32,166 bases of DNA, taken from contig NMRA01000080.1 of the NCBI GenBank assembly GCA_002633005.1, forward strand, positions 181,967 to 214,132, in the 5' to 3' direction. The notes under the pieces are model-generated. The model was not told the origin of the DNA. It did not search any database and saw only the letters and a list, made by a program, of their open reading frames with translations. Numbering within the stretch: position 1 is the first letter of the stretch; each line of letters opens with the position of its first letter. The DNA comes from Phoronis australis. Taxonomy: Eukaryota; Phoronida; Phoronidae. Made by a program: the position numbers and the translations under genes. Below are positions 20,001 to 29,665 of this stretch, piece after piece.

Positions 20001-23000
20001 TTTCCGTGGCTCAGTCTTATTGATAATCTGCGGTTCACAATGTTACAAGAGCAATGTGGAATGTTAAATTGCACCCACCACTGCAACGCAGTGATTCTAG
20101 GGATGTTTTTACTATTATAAAAATGGCCACTAGATGGCGCAGAATCTTTCAAACGCATCTGAAAATGGGAAGGAGTTGTCGTCTCCTAAATGGAAAGCTA
20201 TTTGTTAAATTTCATGAGAATCTGTCACGAATTAGAGGTGAACATGAAAAACAAAACTTGCCATTAGGAGGCACGGCATCTTTCGTTACGTTACATGTGT
20301 AATAGGAAAATTACAGTTGTAACACTTCCAAAGAATCTTGAAAGAGGGTTTAAGACATACAGCCATAGACACAAAAACGGGGCACAAGAGTAGTTGAACC
20401 CATTTGAAAATGTGTTAGTTGTGCTCTTGTCAGTTGGAATACATCTGCCATTTTTCAATGATCTGTGGTCAGCTCAATAGAAACACATCTGCCAAATTTC
20501 AGCCTTGGACGTAAAAAACAAAATACCAGAGTACTCAAACCCATTTGAAAACGAATGTCAGCTGCGGTCTCTTCATTAGGAACACATCTGCCAACTATAA
20601 TAACGATTCTTAAAGAGATTTGGCAGATAGAAAGGTGGATGCCAAAAACTGACTCAAAAATTTTTTAAAAAAGCCAATTGGTGGCATAGAATTGCCAAAG
20701 CCGTCCAATAATGAAAAGGTGTCATCATCTCCTTAATTTCATGAAAATCCATCCAAGAACTCCAAAGATACAGAGGTAACCGTAAAAAACAAAAATTGCC
20801 ACTAGAGGACACAGCGATGATTGGATCGGTGCAAAATTCGTTGTTATCCATTGTTAGCTTCATAGGAACATATTTTCCAAATCTCATTAAGATCCTACGA
20901 GGGGTTCAGGAGACGCAACAGCGTATGACCGATGCCAGTCACAGTATGCACAAAGATAATGGCAATATGCACCAGCCAAAACATAAAAATGTGGGCATAT
21001 AAAACTACGTTACCAAATCTATGAAAGTGGCAGAGTTGCCACAGTTTCGAGTTCTTAACTGTAGAACCAAATACTACTTGCTAACCTGAGCCCAATTACA
21101 CATTTGGTATTGCAAATGTTAGATCTTCTAAATTCAGGTACCCATCTGGTACCTTCTATAAAATAATTGATTTTAGAGCCGTGACCCTGAAATTCCCAAA
21201 TACAACCTAAAACATACCGGGTGTATTATCCTTGTGTTGTTTCATTTGTCCCCAATAATCTTAAGACATTGTTAGTTACAAGCAGCAAGATATTGGAGAC
21301 TTTTTTACAGTTGGACATTTGTGAAATATATACACATATGTGTATGTGCCAATTCTGTTTTCATTCGTTGCCATCACACTCCCTTTACTATACGTTGTAA
21401 TGTGACATCTCATCTACATGTCGTGATTTTCTACGTCTCAAAAATATGTACAAGGTAAAGTCTTTAAAGTCAACCAAGATGAAAGCAGACAGCAATTGCA
21501 TCTAGCAATGACTACGTTTGGCAAAAATGCTTGTCCTAAAACTTAAAGCAAAGTTTAATAAGATAACTACTCACAGTTTTAGACTTCCCATCATGACAAA
21601 TTGTGTCGATATTCAGAGGTGTTAACTGAAAAATAAAAAACAAATTAAACATCGTTGTAAGTCTGTTTGAAGAATCCATTCGCTTTTCAAGTATCGATTT
21701 ACTATTACACAGAAGGGTCGCAAAAGCTCAATTTGCCTGTGATATGTTTGTTGCTCAATGCTTGTTGGTTCTGGGCTGAAAAATACTTCGGAACTTTTCT
21801 TCAAGACAAACACCAAACATACTCAGAAAAGCAACAAGTAAATTACAAGTCCCAATACAAAAAAGGTATGGTACTATGCTTAGCTGCACAAATGTGGTAG
21901 AATAGAAATGCCTTTTCCAACTTGCTCGCACCTCATGCAGCCGTGCACCTTGCTTTAGGAAGATTAAACAACAGCTAAGTTATTATTAAGTACTTTAATT
22001 TCTGTACAAATAATCAGGCCTTTTAGTGAAACTCAAACTGAAATTTTGATATTTCAAGCAACTTATTAGAATAAAGTGGAAACAAACTTGAGCTTTCTGT
22101 CAAAAAAGTTTTAGTTCAAGCCATTTACAGTCATAAAATCGTCTCAAGTCATTCCTCAGTCAAAATAGGGGCAATTTCTGGGCTTGAAAAGAGATGACGG
22201 TTTGTTATTTGTCCAAAACGCACTCATAAAATTTCGCGTGACTTGAAATTTGATGGGCCTGGTCTCAAGTAATAATAAACTATCATTACTTCACCAGTCC
22301 AGAGACCATGGAAAGTGACCTAAATTAAGGCTTGTTTTTTGACACAAAGCACAATTTTAATGCAATTTTGAGCACACCTCAAGGCTCTATCATTGAATAA
22401 GTTGAACTTCACTCAGATGAAATCATTATTCCATTCTAAATGATTTAGTTTTCCAACACCCACAAGAGCGGTGGTCTTGATAAAGATATTGACCACTTCA
22501 GCCACTCCTCTAGCTATTCCAATTTCCTCCCTTTTTCATTTTCTCTTATACTTTTGAACAAATTGGTATAGGGGGGCTTTTGTGCCATTTGTCTTCATAC
22601 CTGAGGAGAGCCGTTCCTATTACTAAAACCTCAAAAGCTGTACCAGATTTTACAATGTTTTGTCAGTTTCTATATTGTCCCCGTTTATCGCATTTTACTT
22701 TTATCTCATTCCAATTAGCATTTTAAGACCTTAGATTACAGCTAGATACGGGCCAAAACTTGCCAAGAAACCAAATGCAAATTGGTATAGAACTCATCAG
22801 CATGACTTAATCAAAATATACCAAAGAAACTTATCTTGAGGTCTCAGTACAGCAGCATAACTAAAACTAAGACACTCACAACGAAACAGCACAAAAACAT
22901 GTTAACAGTTCAACACTACAGCATTACAACTTTCTCTCCTTCAGTGTGACTCATAGCATTCAATTACGTTGCAGCAACTAATAAGAGTCTGGACTGTGTG

Positions 23001-26000
23001 AGGAAACCCTTTAGCACTGACTAATTGCTGTGCCTTTTGTTTGATAATTGCCCAAACACTGGCTCACACCTTACCCACAGGTTGTCCTTAAATGGATAAT
23101 TGGTGTTAGGTAACTCCTTAGAAACCTGGTATATGTGGCTTGCATGACTACCTGGACCCATTTACAATGGGATAGATCAACTTCTTCCATCTTCAGCAGG
23201 GCTCCGTAATGTGGAAGACCACTGAATGAGAAAAAGTTATGTAATAGCTAATGAGATGTGAAGCACCTTTTCTTTCTGCTTCAACTCAGCTTCTTTTTTT
23301 CTCCAATGTTCTTCCTGTTTTTCCACCTCGCTCATCTCCAACTTCAGTTTCTCGACTTGATCAGTCATGTTTTGAGCCTATTTCGAATGGAATAAAATGA
23401 ATCGTCAATGAAAAGTTTTCAAGCACTAGTGAGACAAACGCAAAAGGGTGAATAAGAAAGCCATCAAAACTACACTTATTTAGCACATCACTTTATTTCT
23501 AGCAATTTACACCGAGCTTTCTTCAGGTGAGGTAACAATAGTTGACAAATTCTCAAAATTTCTCAATAAACTCAAGTTCTTAAGAAAATCTTCCTTTGTT
23601 ATTATCTTGGCTTCACAGACCAACTGTCAATAAACAACTTTTTGTATGAACTTGAGAACTGGAGACCATTAAGTCTTTACAAAACAGAAAAATAACAGCA
23701 ATTTTAACAATCGTTTTTGTCTCAAACTGAAGATTCTTTATCTGAGAGACATCAGTAATGACATCCCAAAATGAAAGCAACAATGTTCACTTTTAACACT
23801 ACATAACTCACAATGGGGAACTTGAGGGCCTACCCACACACATGCAGCCTGCATCTCACAAGCATCCCCATGCTGAAGACTACTGCTTTCTATTTTCAAT
23901 CTATTCAAATGTTAAAAAGAGATACCTTTCTTTATTAGCATCGCTTTGTCATAACCAAATCGTCAATTATGCAAACGGTAATACTGAGACCATAAAATGT
24001 GCGAAATTTCAAAAGGGTTCTTCAAGCAAGCAAAAAATAATTGCAGGCGGTCAGGTACAGGATTTACCAAACGTGCACAGGCCGCACATGTGGGTCCATT
24101 ACACTGATCACCTGGTATATAGTTAAAACCCATCAGTGTGTCCAGCGGGACTCAAACCCATGACTTTGAGTAGAGGAAGTGGACACTTATCCTACTACAC
24201 CACCCTGCCACCTACTTCAAGCAACAAAGAAGCATTTGTTGTATATACAATCATTGCTGTATAATATTCTACCAGGTTTACTATCCAACAGGTAATTGTG
24301 ACCAATTAGAACTAATCATTCCTACATGTACTCACAAAGGTATATAATAATGGTGACATAATTGTGCTTTTATGTCAAATTATTCATGTACAGTGTGATA
24401 CAACTATAATCAGACAAAATACCCTGTAATGGTGGCTAATTCCCTTAGCAACAAAAGTGGCGGACTCATCAGTGGGACAAATCTTAATTACAAAATGGCG
24501 TTTCTACCATGACAACTTCTGGGTATATTCCTCGTCATTCCCCAGCATGACAGATGGCTATTTGTGACAAGGAAATCCACTAGAGTCCACCATCGTGATG
24601 CAAATTTCTCAGGCTTTTTCTCTGGACTCTGTTTTCTTTTGCTGTGCAGACAATACTTGTCTACTATTTAAAGTAATGAACACTTTAAACGAAAATAGAG
24701 TCTTACATCTGCTTCCCTCAACTTTTGCTTCACTTCCTGTGCCTTTGTGATGTTGCTATAAGAAACAAACGATGATAAAAGTTTAACGATGAAACGCAAA
24801 ACATAAACTAAACGGCAAATATGGATATCAAACAATAAACAAAATACACAAAAACGAGTTTGAGTCTTATTGACAATCTACTCGACTAAATCACAGACGG
24901 CTATTCTGTAATGCCATCCGACCAATGGAAAACAGAATTAATCATGATGGGAAATCGCCGCAGTCGGCTTGATGTAATGTAACTTCACTTTTCCCATCCA
25001 TCCATCAGAATTCATAAACCGTAACGTTGGCCCCACTGTACGTTCTCCTTCCCCATCATCGTCAGTGCGTGACCAGAGTGACTGGCTGGTCCATACTGAC
25101 CATTTCTTGCATAGAGTGGCATGAAAATACCAAGAAATGAGATCATCCATATTACCGCCAATTGGAAAGGTGCAGTTGGAGAGAACATGTGAATAAGGAT
25201 ACTGTCAAATGAGCAGTCTACTGGAGTACACTATATGGTGGCTGCTCCCAAAGCGCTTCTGGTTGTTTACTTGTGTTACAAGCTACTTCACAGTCATTGC
25301 ATAGTTCATCAGTCCATTCAAGTCCTCATCTTTGCATACTTACAAAGGAGTCATCACTAGAATAATATTTCTTTTATCATAGTTCGGCCAACTTAAACAG
25401 AGTGCATATTATTGGTTCGTACAAGTGTGTACAGTAATTAATTACCAATTCAGTTTTACTTCACCATACTTCTGACTGAAGATGAGACATGACCAGTTAC
25501 AAACATTTGTACCACACCTGTACACAGGAGTACAGCAATTACGCACACTGTGAATGTTTGCAAGCTTGCACCAACTTACAAGACAACAATGCCATGTGTT
25601 TAACCAGTATTGTTTGATCAGAGGCAGTGAACTTTATTTTCAGAGAACAAAAATATTGAAACATACGTTTTCTTTTCCTCTTCTAGTTTCTGCTTTTCCA
25701 CCTCATGTTCCCTCATCCTTTCTAGTCGAGCTTGGTGACGCCATCGGAAAAGACTTCCTGTGTCCACATTAGGATGCGTGTCATCTTCGTCGTCTGAGAT
25801 CTGAGGATACACAACTTATTTAGTAAATACACACAATTCTGAACTTGTTAGGCTTTCTGGTTTTCAGTACATTTCCACTCTAAAGTTACCGCTAGCTCCC
25901 AACAATAATCATCAGATGGTAGGTAACTCATGAGGACTACCATCGCATCTTCAGAGGGCAACGCCGGTGTAACAACACTGGTTGATGCTGAGTAATACTC

Positions 26001-27659
26001 AAGCAGTCGAAGCACACGTAATTTTCAGGAGGCATAATTTCCACTAGCTATCTAACTAACTGTGTATGACTGAGCATCAAAACACAGTAGGCAAATGATG
26101 TGAGAAAAATTGAGGAACAAAGTTCTCTTTTTCAGTTTGCCACTGGTCTATTAACTTGAAGTCCTCTTGCAAGCAAACTGAAATCAAAAGCTTGCACACC
26201 TAACTGAGAGTATGTTTTCAAAACTCTGGCATTCAAATATGACACCAACCTGGTCTGTTACGGATGTTTAAAATAAGAAACGCAATCTGACAAATGTCAT
26301 TTTCTTACATCACTCCTCCACATTTGTAACAAAGAAGCCAGGTGTAAATTTTCATATAGTATGCTCGAGACACCCGCACGTGACATTTGCTCAATTTTTG
26401 ATCTGTGACATCTTTGGGAGACGACAACAACTTCACTGAACCAAAATGCCTTCAGTATTTTGGGTTCGCATGGTAGTAAAGTACTCAAAATTACTAACAA
26501 AGTGCAACCACCTCTGGTAATTTGCTGTGAACTTGGAGCAATTGTAGATCCAACAATTACTAAAAACAGAAACTGACTAACAGACACAGGCATCCTCAAC
26601 TTCTGACCGTCTCCAACACACTATATAGAATACTACAAGCTATGACACTCCCGACTAGAAATTCCACGTGTGCTTCACTTCATTCGTCCATAGCAAACAC
26701 AAAACTCTATAAATTTACACAACAGGAGTTCAACAAACCATGAGAAATTATTCTTTCTGCCTATACCAGTTAGTGTCCTGCTCCACCGAGTTTGCAACAA
26801 ATTCGCTGTCAAAGAACAAAAAAAATTCTCAAAAAGTTGCTGCGAACTAGCAATATGCTTCACGCGGTCAATCAGGTAGGGCGGAATAATCTGATGAGTT
26901 ACGAATCGATGACAATTGCCGGTTCATCACGAAAGGTTTCGTGACCTTCCGTGACAAACCGGCAATTTCCGTGTAGCATATTGCTGGTGCGCAGCGACTT
27001 TTTGGGAAGATTTTTGTGCTTTGACCGCAAATTTGTAGCGAACTCGGTGGAGCTGGACATTGTAAATGGTATTGGCAGAAAGAACAATTCTCATGGTTTG
27101 TTGAACCTCTGTTTTTTGAAAATTTATTGAGTTTTGTGTTTGCTATGGTCGGCTGAAGTGAAGCACCTGTGGAATTTCTAGTCCCGAGTGTCATAGCTTG
27201 TAGTATATATAGTGTATTGCGGATGATCAGAAGCTGAGGACGCCTGTGCTAACATATACCTCTCATTTTCATGGCACTCAAAGTTGACGCATTTGATCGT
27301 CCCACAAACATAACTGCAGGAATAACAGACTAACGCCATTCTTTTCGCATCCGTAATCAAATTAAAGTAACCAAGGAAGGGTGTGTTTTTAATGACAATA
27401 ACGTTGCGCAAGACTTTCTTTAGTTCAATATTACCCAGATCAGCCTAGCATGGCATTCTGCTAACGACAAAATACGACAGACTTTCACATTCACACTTTT
27501 ACCCCTTGGCACCAAGGCTAGATTCCATGCGTGTTCCTGGATATTCAGGAAAACGAGTGACTAAAACAATAGCCTTGAGATTGAAGTTATTGGTTGGTAA
27601 TTAAAATCGCATAAAATTACCTCAATGTGATCCCATTTACTGTAGTCTATTCGTGACAT
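17030..27659 (-). CDS. CDC37: Hsp90 co-chaperone CDC37, complete, nine exons
   Basis: CDC37 delivers newly made protein kinases to Hsp90 in the cytosol. Exons on the minus strand: 27659-27621, 25800-25667, 24755-24707, 23377-23267, 21625-21575, 20027-19803, 19107-18992, 18273-18084, 17230-17030; sum 1116 nt, 371 residues plus TGA (human 378). The N-terminus [20 protein letters not shown] holds the CK2-type site Ser15 (human Ser13), followed by HPN at 22-24 and [12 protein letters not shown]. Residues ~40-110 are a Lys/Glu-rich coiled coil. The Hsp90-binding middle domain includes [20 protein letters not shown] (exon 6) and [20 protein letters not shown] (exon 7). Exon 8 has [18 protein letters not shown] and exon 9 starts ELQKCFE. 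All splice sites are canonical except the donor after exon 8, which reads GAG|GCGAGT. No lesions, so it is probably functional. Confidence 0.96.
17231..18083 (-). other. GC-AG intron of CDC37 (between exons 8 and 9)
   Basis: On the minus strand exon 8 ends CCC GAG at 18084 and the intron begins GCGAGT (18083-18078). It ends TTTCAG before GAACTTC at 17230. Using the nearest GT (four bases on) would break the frame and the conserved SLPE-ELQKCF junction. The intron also carries a possible inverted-end repeat at 17455-17825. Confidence 0.75.
17455..17825. repeat. Possible inverted-end element in the last CDC37 intron
   Basis: CCAAGTAGGGACTCCACTAAG at the left is echoed, inverted, by CTAGTCGAGTCCCTATTTGG at the right, about four mismatches in 21. 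A third related word, CCAAGAATAGGGACTCCAT, lies near 17614. No ORF. This is weaker than the other foldbacks. Confidence 0.4.
18274..18991 (-). other. CDC37 intron between exons 7 and 8
   Basis: It opens GTAATG after AAAAG and closes TCACCAG on the minus strand. I see no coding sequence or clear repeat inside. Confidence 0.7.
19300..19605 (+). repeat. Local repeat family copy 1, CDC37 intron between exons 6 and 7
   Basis: It shares the layout CTGCA...AGTG, TCTAGGGGTGTTT, a GGCCATAAGATAGCAT word (CC at 19359), a Lys/A-rich middle, and a closing CCACTAGAAGGCAC (19561-19574) followed by CACAGTGATC. Copies 2 and 3 lie on the other side of exon 6. It has a longer middle than the others. Confidence 0.6.
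20070..20300 (+). repeat. Local repeat family copy 2, CDC37 intron between exons 5 and 6
   Basis: It has the same layout as the 19300 copy: CTGCAACGCAGTGATTCTAG, GGATGTTTTTAC, then CCACTAGATGGCGC (20127-20140), ATGGGAAGGAG, AAATTTCATGAGAATCTG, and the closing CCATTAGGAGGCAC (20261-20274). The first of these words fits the vertebrate CTCF core CCASYAGRKGGCRS at every position. Confidence 0.65.
20391..20596 (+). repeat. Two tandem copies of a ~142 bp unit
   Basis: Positions 20391-20453 and 20532-20596 align directly: both contain CCCATTTGAAAA, then a TCAGTTGG or TTCATTAGG block, then ACATCTGCCA. The intervening GCCTTGGACGTAAAAAACAA resembles the middle of the neighbouring repeat family, so this looks like an expanded part of the same family. 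Confidence 0.55.
20625..20845 (+). repeat. Local repeat family copy 3, CDC37 intron between exons 5 and 6
   Basis: It contains CCAATTGGTGGCAT (20674-20687), AATTTCATGAAAATCC, ACCGTAAAAAACAAAAATTG and the closing CCACTAGAGGACAC (20799-20812) followed by CAGCGATGATTGG. It has the same order and orientation as copies 1 and 2, with the two motif words 125 bp apart. Confidence 0.6.
21626..23266 (-). other. CDC37 intron between exons 4 and 5
   Basis: Nothing coding is seen. The segment 22015-22275 is rich in CTTGAG/CTCAAG words (AACTCAAACTG, CTCAAGTCATTC, GTCTCAAGTAATAAT) like the loop of the 13341-13735 hairpin, and may be a distant relative. The arms do not align well enough to call it. Confidence 0.45.
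23378..24706 (-). other. CDC37 intron between exons 3 and 4
   Basis: Besides the SINE head at 24125-24213 it shows no recognisable element or coding sequence. ORFs in it (for example 23842-24126) lack family features. Confidence 0.6.
24125..24213 (-). repeat. tRNA-derived SINE, head region
   Basis: On the minus strand TGGTGTAGTAGG (24202-24191) fits the Pol III A box TRGYNNARNNGG. GGTTTGAGTCC (24158-24148) fits the B box GGTTCGANTCC with one change. The two are 32 bases apart, as in tRNA genes. The right-hand acceptor pairing of a true tRNA is not present and the sequence continues into an unrelated body (probably to about 24020), so this is a SINE head, not a functional tRNA. Confidence 0.7.
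24756..25666 (-). other. CDC37 intron between exons 2 and 3
   Basis: It opens GTATGT after AAAAC and closes CTTATAG on the minus strand, splitting an ACC codon. A 70-codon minus-strand ORF (25150-24938) lies inside but has no family signature and no role in the CDC37 frame. Confidence 0.65.
26577..27253. repeat. ~677 bp near-palindromic foldback element in CDC37 intron 1
   Basis: The left arm (26577-26866) and right arm (26971-27253) are inverted copies along their whole length. Examples: GCTATGACACTC/GAGTGTCATAGC, CATAGCAAACACAAAACTC, TTCAACAAACCATGAGAA, CTCCACCGAGTT and AGCAATATGCT. The ~105 bp between them contains a further inverted pair, AATTGCCGGTTCATCACGAA against CCGTGACAAACCGGCAATTT, so the symmetry continues almost to the centre. 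Only about 40 bp (26868-26910) lacks a partner. By eye the arms are about 80-90% identical. No ORF is credible. It is a non-autonomous foldback element by inference. Confidence 0.85.
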
Positions 27660-27949
27660 TCTACGTTGTTTATCGTGCACTGCACAACACCCGGAAAAGA
27701 TGAATGTAGGAACGCGGTTTTCAATACTCTGATCGCCAATTGGTCGAATCTCTGTTGGTCCCAGACAAAATCACGTATGGAATCTGGAATCCAAAATCAG
27801 TATCTAAAATGCCACGGCGGGACCGGAGACTTGGCGGTCAGGCAATCACTTCAGTTTCGAAGAAAGAGGGAGAAGAATAGGAAGTCATTCTTGTTGTAGG
27901 CCTACGTATATGAATACCTACGTGCACTCGGACCGTGTATTTCTTCCAC
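27660..27949 (-). promoter_or_regulatory. Probable CDC37 upstream/promoter region
   Basis: Only about 290 bp separates the CDC37 start codon from the RTE-like LINE, so the 5' UTR and core promoter probably lie here. It is less AT-rich than its surroundings and has an ETS-type CCGGAA at 27691-27696 and no obvious TATA box. The transcription start cannot be placed. Confidence 0.4.
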
Positions 27950-29665
27950 TTTCTCAACGCAAAAAAATCTACTGACTCTGACTCGGACTCTAGGCATTGT
28001 CCATCCACTGCAGTAGCTCTCCGACAATGCCTTTCAATTTGTTTGTCTCTTGCCGCTCTCATCCACGTTGCGCCTCTCGTCATCACGATGTCATCTCTCC
28101 ATCTGGCTTGGGACCGTCCTCTTGATCTCCGACTTTCCATTTCTGGGTTGCCACTCTGTGCATCTTTTTGTCCATTATTGTCCTGTGCTGTGTCGACGTG
28201 TCAGCCCCACCTCCATTTCAATTTCAGAATTGTCTTGATTATGTCCATAACTCCTGTTTGTTTCCTTATCTCTGTGTGTGGAATTCTGTCTAGTAGCTTT
28301 ATTCCAAGCATTTTTCTCTCCATTGCTCTCTGTGTTGTTCTTCAAGTTAGCTTTTAGTTGGCAATTGTCCGTTTGTTAAGGTCCATGTTTGGCATCCATA
28401 GCCTGGGTGATTGTGGGGATGATGCACTGGTCAAATACTTTTCTTTTCAGGGATATGGGTATGTTCTTATCTTGAAATATTTCTCTGTTTTTTTCCAAAG
28501 CAACTCCATCCAGTTCTTATTCGGATTTGTATTTCATTGGTCATACGGTTTCCCATTTGTATAGTTTGTCCCAGTCATTTATTGTGTACACTCTTTCAAT
28601 GATCTTGTTCTCCACCATTACTTGTCCATCTGTTTCAAAATTTGTCATGTACTTTGTCTTGTCCTTGTGTATCTTTAATGCCACATTGTTGCTTTCTTCA
28701 TTTAGTATATTTAAATTTGTTTCTATTTGTATTATGTGTCTTCTGTGCACAAAGCAACATCATTTGCAAATCTTAGGTCTGTTAGATGTTCTCCGTCTAG
28801 GCTATGTTTACTCCCCTTTGAAGGTCTGAAAATTTGAAGATTTCTTCCATTGTCAGTGTAAACAGTTTAGGTGAAATTGGGTCTCCCTGTCTAACTCCTT
28901 TCTCCTGAATCTTTCACTGAGAGACGTGGTTGTCGATGTGTATTCTTGCGGTGGCATCTGTATATATATTTTGCAGCAGTTTTACACGTGTTTCATTTAT
29001 GTTGATGTCTTTTAGGGCTTCAATGATGGCAAAGTGTTCAGTTGAATCAAAAGCATTTTCATAGTCTATGAAACCAACACACAGTGGCAGATTAAATTCG
29101 GTACATTTTTCAATAGTTTGTCCAAGGGCTTGCACATGGTCTGTTATTGAGTAACTCTTTCTAAACCCTGCTTGTTCTCGGGGTTGGTTCTCATCCAGTT
29201 GTTTCTCCATTCTATTTTGTAATAGCCTTGTGAAGAGTTTGTATGTATGAGCTAATAAGCTTATGGGTCTATAGTTCTTTATGTGACTTCGGTCTCCTTT
29301 TTTAAATAATATTATTTTTGCTTCTTTCCAGCATTCTGGGATGTTTTGGGTCCTTAGATTTACTTTGAATGCTTTTGTCAAGTATCTGATTGTTTCTTGT
29401 CCTCCTGCCGAAATTATATCGCTTGTAATATCATCATTTCTCGGTGCTTTTCTTTTCTTCATCCTTCTGCGGGTATGTTCTACTTCCTCCTCAGTGAAAG
29501 GTGGTGCTTGTTCTGTGTCTAGATTCCTTGTTCCCATCTTTTCTGGTGGATTCATCGTTTTCTCATGTAGAATTTTTTAGAAATCGGCACGTATTTTGAG
29601 TATTTCTTCTCTGTTGTTTGTTATTTCCCCGTTAGAGTTTCGAATTTTTGATATCTTCTACTGAA
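27950..29665 (-). mobile_element. RTE-like non-LTR retrotransposon, 5' truncated
   Basis: Read on the minus strand it starts in the linker before RT (KIRNSNGEITNNREEILKI, about 29650-29590) and runs through the whole RT and C-terminal region to about 27960. The C-terminal tail with SRGRSQARWRDDI is the form typical of RTE/BovB-type 'endonuclease-reverse transcriptase' proteins in invertebrates. The APE endonuclease is missing. Several stops and frame changes are present. It ends close to the CDC37 promoter. Confidence 0.88.
27965..29662 (-). pseudogene. RTE-type reverse transcriptase remnant, catalytic box altered
   Basis: The enzyme would copy LINE RNA at a nicked target. The longest intact block (29555-28914) holds RRMKKRKAPRNDDITSDII, KNYRPISLLAHTYKLFTRLL, EQAGFRKSYSITDHV and the palm block LCVGFIDYENAFDS with the first catalytic Asp. 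Next come a stop, then the GVRQGDPISPKLF block, then the second catalytic box, which reads FAND at 28770-28759 where family members have FADD. The rest is in pieces: DKTKYMTNF (around 28650), MERKMLGIKLLDRIPHTEIR (around 28300), a stop where the TILKLKWRWG segment ends, and the Arg-rich tail from about 28140. It is inactive. Confidence 0.87.

Noticed and set aside
22015-22275. Second copy of the CTTGAG-rich hairpin
   Set aside because: It shares short words with 13341-13735, but the two sides do not align as inverted arms by eye.
24125-24213. Functional tRNA gene
   Set aside because: A and B boxes are good, but the acceptor stem does not close and the sequence continues as a longer repeat, so a SINE is the better call.
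24938-25150. 70-codon minus-strand ORF as an extra CDC37 exon
   Set aside because: It lies in the intron between exons 2 and 3, and the flanking exons already join in frame with conserved sequence without it.
26297-27194. Several ORFs of 60-108 codons on the minus strand
   Set aside because: They lie largely within or beside the palindromic element in intron 1 and have no family features.
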